Position numbers and translations under genes: made by a program. Source: JAENWD01 sp963796915 (lineage in GTDB: Bacteria > Acidobacteriota > Vicinamibacteria > Vicinamibacterales > JAENWD01). Taken from it: a stretch of DNA of 64,000 nt. Positions 61,323 to 64,000 of the stretch are shown one piece after another; position 1 is the first letter of the stretch, and each line of letters starts with the position of its first letter. The notes below the pieces were generated by a model. The model saw only the letters and a list, made by a program, of their open reading frames with translations, searched no databases and was not told the origin of the DNA. The stretch spans positions 1,364,001 through 1,428,000 of the forward strand of contig CAWCNI010000002.1 of the NCBI GenBank assembly GCA_963796915.1, read 5' to 3'.

Positions 61323-61541
61323 TTAGCGTGCACGGAAGGTGATGATGCCGCGGACCGGATCGTAGGGTGAAACCCCGACAGTCACGCGATCGCCCGGCAC
61401 GACCTTGATGCGGAACCGGCGCATCCGACCGCTGAGCTGCGCCAGGACTTCGTGTCCGGCGTCTGACTGCACGCGGTAGAGGCCGCCGCTATGCACGGCT
61501 ACAACCGTGCCTTGGATGTCGATCAGATCGTCCTTGCTCAA
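61323..61541 (-). CDS. infA: Translation initiation factor IF-1
   Basis: Binds the A site of the 30S subunit during initiation. From the TTG at 61541 it is 72 residues, the canonical length: SKDDLIDIQGTVVAVHSGGLYRVQSDAGHEVLAQLSG then KVVPGDRVTVGVSPYDPVRGIITFRAR. The TTG is preceded by AGGAAGAGAAGG at good spacing; a longer frame starting at 61562 adds LERKRR and is less likely. Paired with the DEAD-box gene. Confidence 0.93.
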   Translation of the reverse strand: MSKDDLIDIQGTVVAVHSGGLYRVQSDAGHEVLAQLSGRMRRFRIKVVPGDRVTVGVSPYDPVRGIITFRAR

Positions 61542-61615
61542 CCTTCTCTTCCTTTCAAGCAACTATTCTGCCACATTGGGGCAGTTCAGCGCAAATTATT
61601 CTATCTACTTGGGTT

Positions 61616-64000
61616 TTACAGTGAACGGACCGCTCGTTCGACGCGTCTGGCCAGTTCCGGATAGTCGTCACCTTCGAGCCTGAGCGGTTCCCCGAAGGCG
61701 ACGCGAACCCGGCCCGGCCGAGCCATGCGGGCACCCGGTGGAAGTATACGTTCGAGTCCATCCAGCCGTACAGGAATCACCGGCAGGCCAAGGCGGCTGC
61801 CGATCATGCCGACACCAGGACGGAAGTCGCCGACGTGTCCGTCCTCGTTGCGGCGGCCCTCGGGAAAGATGAGGACGGACCACCCGTCGCTGGCCAGCTC
61901 GCCCATGTAGCGGAGTGTCTGGCGGGCGCCCGCCTCACGCTGCGGCAGTGGGAACGCGTTGAACACCAGCGCGGCCAGGTAGTAGTTGAGGCTGTTGGTC
62001 AGCCAGGCTCGCCGGCTGAACTGAGCGGGGAAGAAGTGCGGCTGGAAAAATTCCTTCGCCATCGCGATCGCGACGCGGTAGCGCCAGCGTGACGGCAGCG
62101 CGCAGAGGATCGCCGGCGCATCCATGTGGCTCTGGTGATTGGCCGCAAATATGACGGGGCCCTCCAGCCGCTCGAGATGCTCCAGGCCTTCGACGCGAAT
62201 CCAGGCGAAGACGCGCGCCAGCGGAAGCAGCCACGTGGGCAGGTTCACGCGCCGGACCACTCGCGCCGGCAGCCGCCGGTTCCACGTCGGAAAGACGACG
62301 CCGTCATCGGGCTCGTCGGCGGCGCTGGTGCCGCGGGCGGCCACCTGCTCGAGCGCGCCGATCGTGGCGGCTGTGGAGAACGCGCCCTCGTCAATCGTCG
62401 TGCCGAGGGTCTCTTCGAGCGCCACCATCAGCTCGACCCGCTCGAGCGAGCTCAGCCCCAGCTCGTCGAGTGTCGTCGCGCCCGAGACGTCCCTCCCGCC
62501 GGCGAAGCGCGACACGACCGACGCGACGCTCGCCGTGGCAGCGGCGCTTCGTGCCGGCACCGCACCTGTCGCCACCCAGTCCCGAATCTCTCGCCGGCGC
62601 AGCTTCCGGGTGCCGTCGGTGCGCGGAAGCTCACCGGAGGGCCAGATGGAAATGCCGCGGACCTTCTGGTGATCCAGCAAGGTCAGGTTGACGGCGCGGA
62701 CCACGTCCTGCGGGTCCAGGCCAGCGTCGAGCACCACGACGGCGTGGACGCGTTCTTCGCTGCCGGTGGTGACGCCGACGACGCCGGCATCCTTGACGCC
62801 GGGCACCGCAAGCAGGGCGCGCTCCACGTCCTCCGGAAAGACGTTGAGTCCTTCCGGCGTGACGATCATCTCCTTCTTCCGGCCCTTGATGAAGAGCCGG
62901 CGCTCGGCGTCCACCTCGCCGATGTCGCCGGTGTGGAACCACCCATCCTCGAACGCCTCGGCCGCCGCCGCGCCGCCGCCGACGTACCCGGTCGTGACGT
63001 TCTCGCCGCGGACCAGAATCTCCCCATCCGGCGCGATCCTGACTTCGACGCCGGCGATCGCGGTGCCGACCGACCCCTGGCTCGTCCGGAACGGGTGGTT
63101 CAGGGTGACGATCGGGGCGGTCTCGGTGAGCCCGTACCCCTGGACGACGGCGAAGCCAAGGCGACGCCAGAACGCCTCGGCGTCGGGGTCGAGCGGCGCC
63201 GCGCCGACGATGAAGCTCCAGAACTTCAGGCCGAACGCCTTGTGAATCTTCCGGTACCGCCACCAGCGCCGCGCGGGGTGCTCGCCCTGCGGCGCCGGCA
63301 CGTCCACGTCGGGCGCAATCCGCCTGGCGTGATCGCGCAGGACGTCGAGGATCTTGGGCACCGACACCAGGACTGACACGCGGCGCGCCTTGATGTGACG
63401 CACGATGTCGTTCGGGTTGTAGCCGCGGATGAAGAGCACGGTGCCGCCAAGCAGGGGCGGCACGAACGTGGCCATCGACTGGCCGAACATGTGCGAGAGC
63501 GGCAGCAGGTTCAGGAAGCGAATGGGCGAGAACGGCCGCGCGTATTTCCGATACTTCCTGATCTCGTGCTCGACCGGGACGATGTTGGCGAGCACGTTGC
63601 CGTGGGTGATGACGACGCCCTTGGGTTCGGCAGTGGCGCCGGAGGTGAAGATGATCTCGGCGGTGTCGGCGCGGGCGACGGCGGCGCGCGTCACCTCTGC
63701 GTGGTCATGCCAATCGAGGTGGTCGAGCGCCCAGGTCTCGATGCCGGGCTGTGGCTGGGCGGGCGGCACGTCCTCGCCGGCGAGCACGAGGCGCGCCTTG
63801 ACAATCGCCGACACCCGCGACACGAAGTCCGGGGACGCCCTGTAGTCGATGGGCACGGCGACGATGCCCTGCAGCAGGCAGGCCCAGAGCGCGACGATCC
63901 ATTCCGGACGGTTTTCCGACCAGATCACGACGGCGTCCCCCTTACGGAGGCCGGCGTTGTGCAGGCGTGCGGCCAGAGCCCTGGCGGCCCGGGTCACCTC
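61616..64000 (-). CDS. AMP-ligase / acyl carrier / PlsC acyltransferase fusion, N-terminus cut by window edge
   Basis: The frame runs off the window at its 5' end. The first about 500 visible residues are an adenylate-forming acyl ligase (ENRPEWIVALWACLLQGIVAVPIDYRAS, TSGATAEPKGVVITHGN, VQGYGLTETAPIV, GWFHTGDIGEVDAERRLFIKGRKKEMI). A phosphopantetheine carrier segment follows (LDELGLSSLERVELMVALEE, with Ser as attachment site), then a PlsC/LPLAT acyltransferase (VIFAANHQSHMDAPAIL with NHxxxxD, FPEGRRNEDG). The chemistry implied is activation of an acyl group, loading on the carrier and transfer to a lipid, reminiscent of Aas but in reversed domain order and with a built-in carrier. Substrates unknown. 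Confidence 0.85.
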   Translation of the reverse strand, partial: EVTRAARALAARLHNAGLRKGDAVVIWSENRPEWIVALWACLLQGIVAVPIDYRASPDFVSRVSAIVKARLVLAGEDVPPAQPQPGIETWALDHLDWHDHAEVTRAAVARADTAEIIFTSGATAEPKGVVITHGNVLANIVPVEHEIRKYRKYARPFSPIRFLNLLPLSHMFGQSMATFVPPLLGGTVLFIRGYNPNDIVRHIKARRVSVLVSVPKILDVLRDHARRIAPDVDVPAPQGEHPARRWWRYRKIHKAFGLKFWSFIVGAAPLDPDAEAFWRRLGFAVVQGYGLTETAPIVTLNHPFRTSQGSVGTAIAGVEVRIAPDGEILVRGENVTTGYVGGGAAAAEAFEDGWFHTGDIGEVDAERRLFIKGRKKEMIVTPEGLNVFPEDVERALLAVPGVKDAGVVGVTTGSEERVHAVVVLDAGLDPQDVVRAVNLTLLDHQKVRGISIWPSGELPRTDGTRKLRRREIRDWVATGAVPARSAAATASVASVVSRFAGGRDVSGATTLDELGLSSLERVELMVALEETLGTTIDEGAFSTAATIGALEQVAARGTSAADEPDDGVVFPTWNRRLPARVVRRVNLPTWLLPLARVFAWIRVEGLEHLERLEGPVIFAANHQSHMDAPAILCALPSRWRYRVAIAMAKEFFQPHFFPAQFSRRAWLTNSLNYYLAALVFNAFPLPQREAGARQTLRYMGELASDGWSVLIFPEGRRNEDGHVGDFRPGVGMIGSRLGLPVIPVRLDGLERILPPGARMARPGRVRVAFGEPLRLEGDDYPELARRVERAVRSL

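Overview
The window is a GC-rich, gene-dense stretch of a diderm (Gram-negative) bacterial chromosome. A Kdo transferase, lipid A kinase and acyltransferase, and heptose-core genes show that the cell makes LPS. The mix of DUF2911, DUF885, Gfo/Idh/MocA-Tat, FG-GAP and BACON proteins, eukaryote-type Ser/Thr kinases and orphan polysaccharide genes fits Acidobacteriota, perhaps the Vicinamibacteria group. That placement is inference; no rRNA gene is present to test it. No phage, insertion sequence or CRISPR array was seen.

Layout. 1-10.9 kb: mostly minus strand; proline catabolism (pruA, cut by the window edge), a Tat-exported oxidoreductase, a DsbA-like lipoprotein / DUF697 / metallo-beta-lactamase-fold operon, and a glycolytic operon gap-pgk-tpiA. 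11-19 kb: a tightly overlapping plus-strand LPS lipid A/inner core operon waaA-lpxK-lpxL-waaF-gmhB-hldE1-hldE2-waaC. 19.1-19.4 kb: tRNA-Val and tRNA-Asp behind a good sigma-70 promoter. 19.6-26.2 kb: housekeeping genes (amidohydrolase, class A PBP, holB, ricT, pdxA, smpB). 26.2-46.7 kb: a surface region where polysaccharide genes (gmd, a WecA-CapD fusion, an O-antigen ligase, a UDP-sugar dehydrogenase, a DegT aminotransferase, rfbD) are interleaved with two large secreted proteins built from BACON domains plus a seven-bladed FG-GAP propeller. 46.8-64 kb: methyltransferase, thiS-thiG, a transhydrogenase alpha subunit without its partners, SET methyltransferase, a tandem kinase-pseudokinase, aminopeptidase P, a heavily frameshifted DUF885 gene, glucokinase, a MerR-TPR protein, a DEAD-box helicase, infA and a ligase-carrier-acyltransferase fusion.

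The main oddities are as follows. Three isolated +1 frameshifts, in gap, the lpxL-like gene and the 34-37 kb FG-GAP gene, all sit in the same 8-mer TCGGTACT. About fourteen indels are packed into 1.2 kb of the DUF885 gene. Two intergenic heptanucleotide tandem arrays are arranged as inverted repeats. Eight successive intervals of exactly 258 bp separate the nine BACON domain starts. Both tRNA genes are followed by two-tier hairpins that include the encoded CCA. One protein pairs an intact kinase with a fully degenerate one. No wholly new multi-gene system is evident; the strongest candidates for something undescribed are the heptamer inverted arrays and the kinase-pseudokinase.
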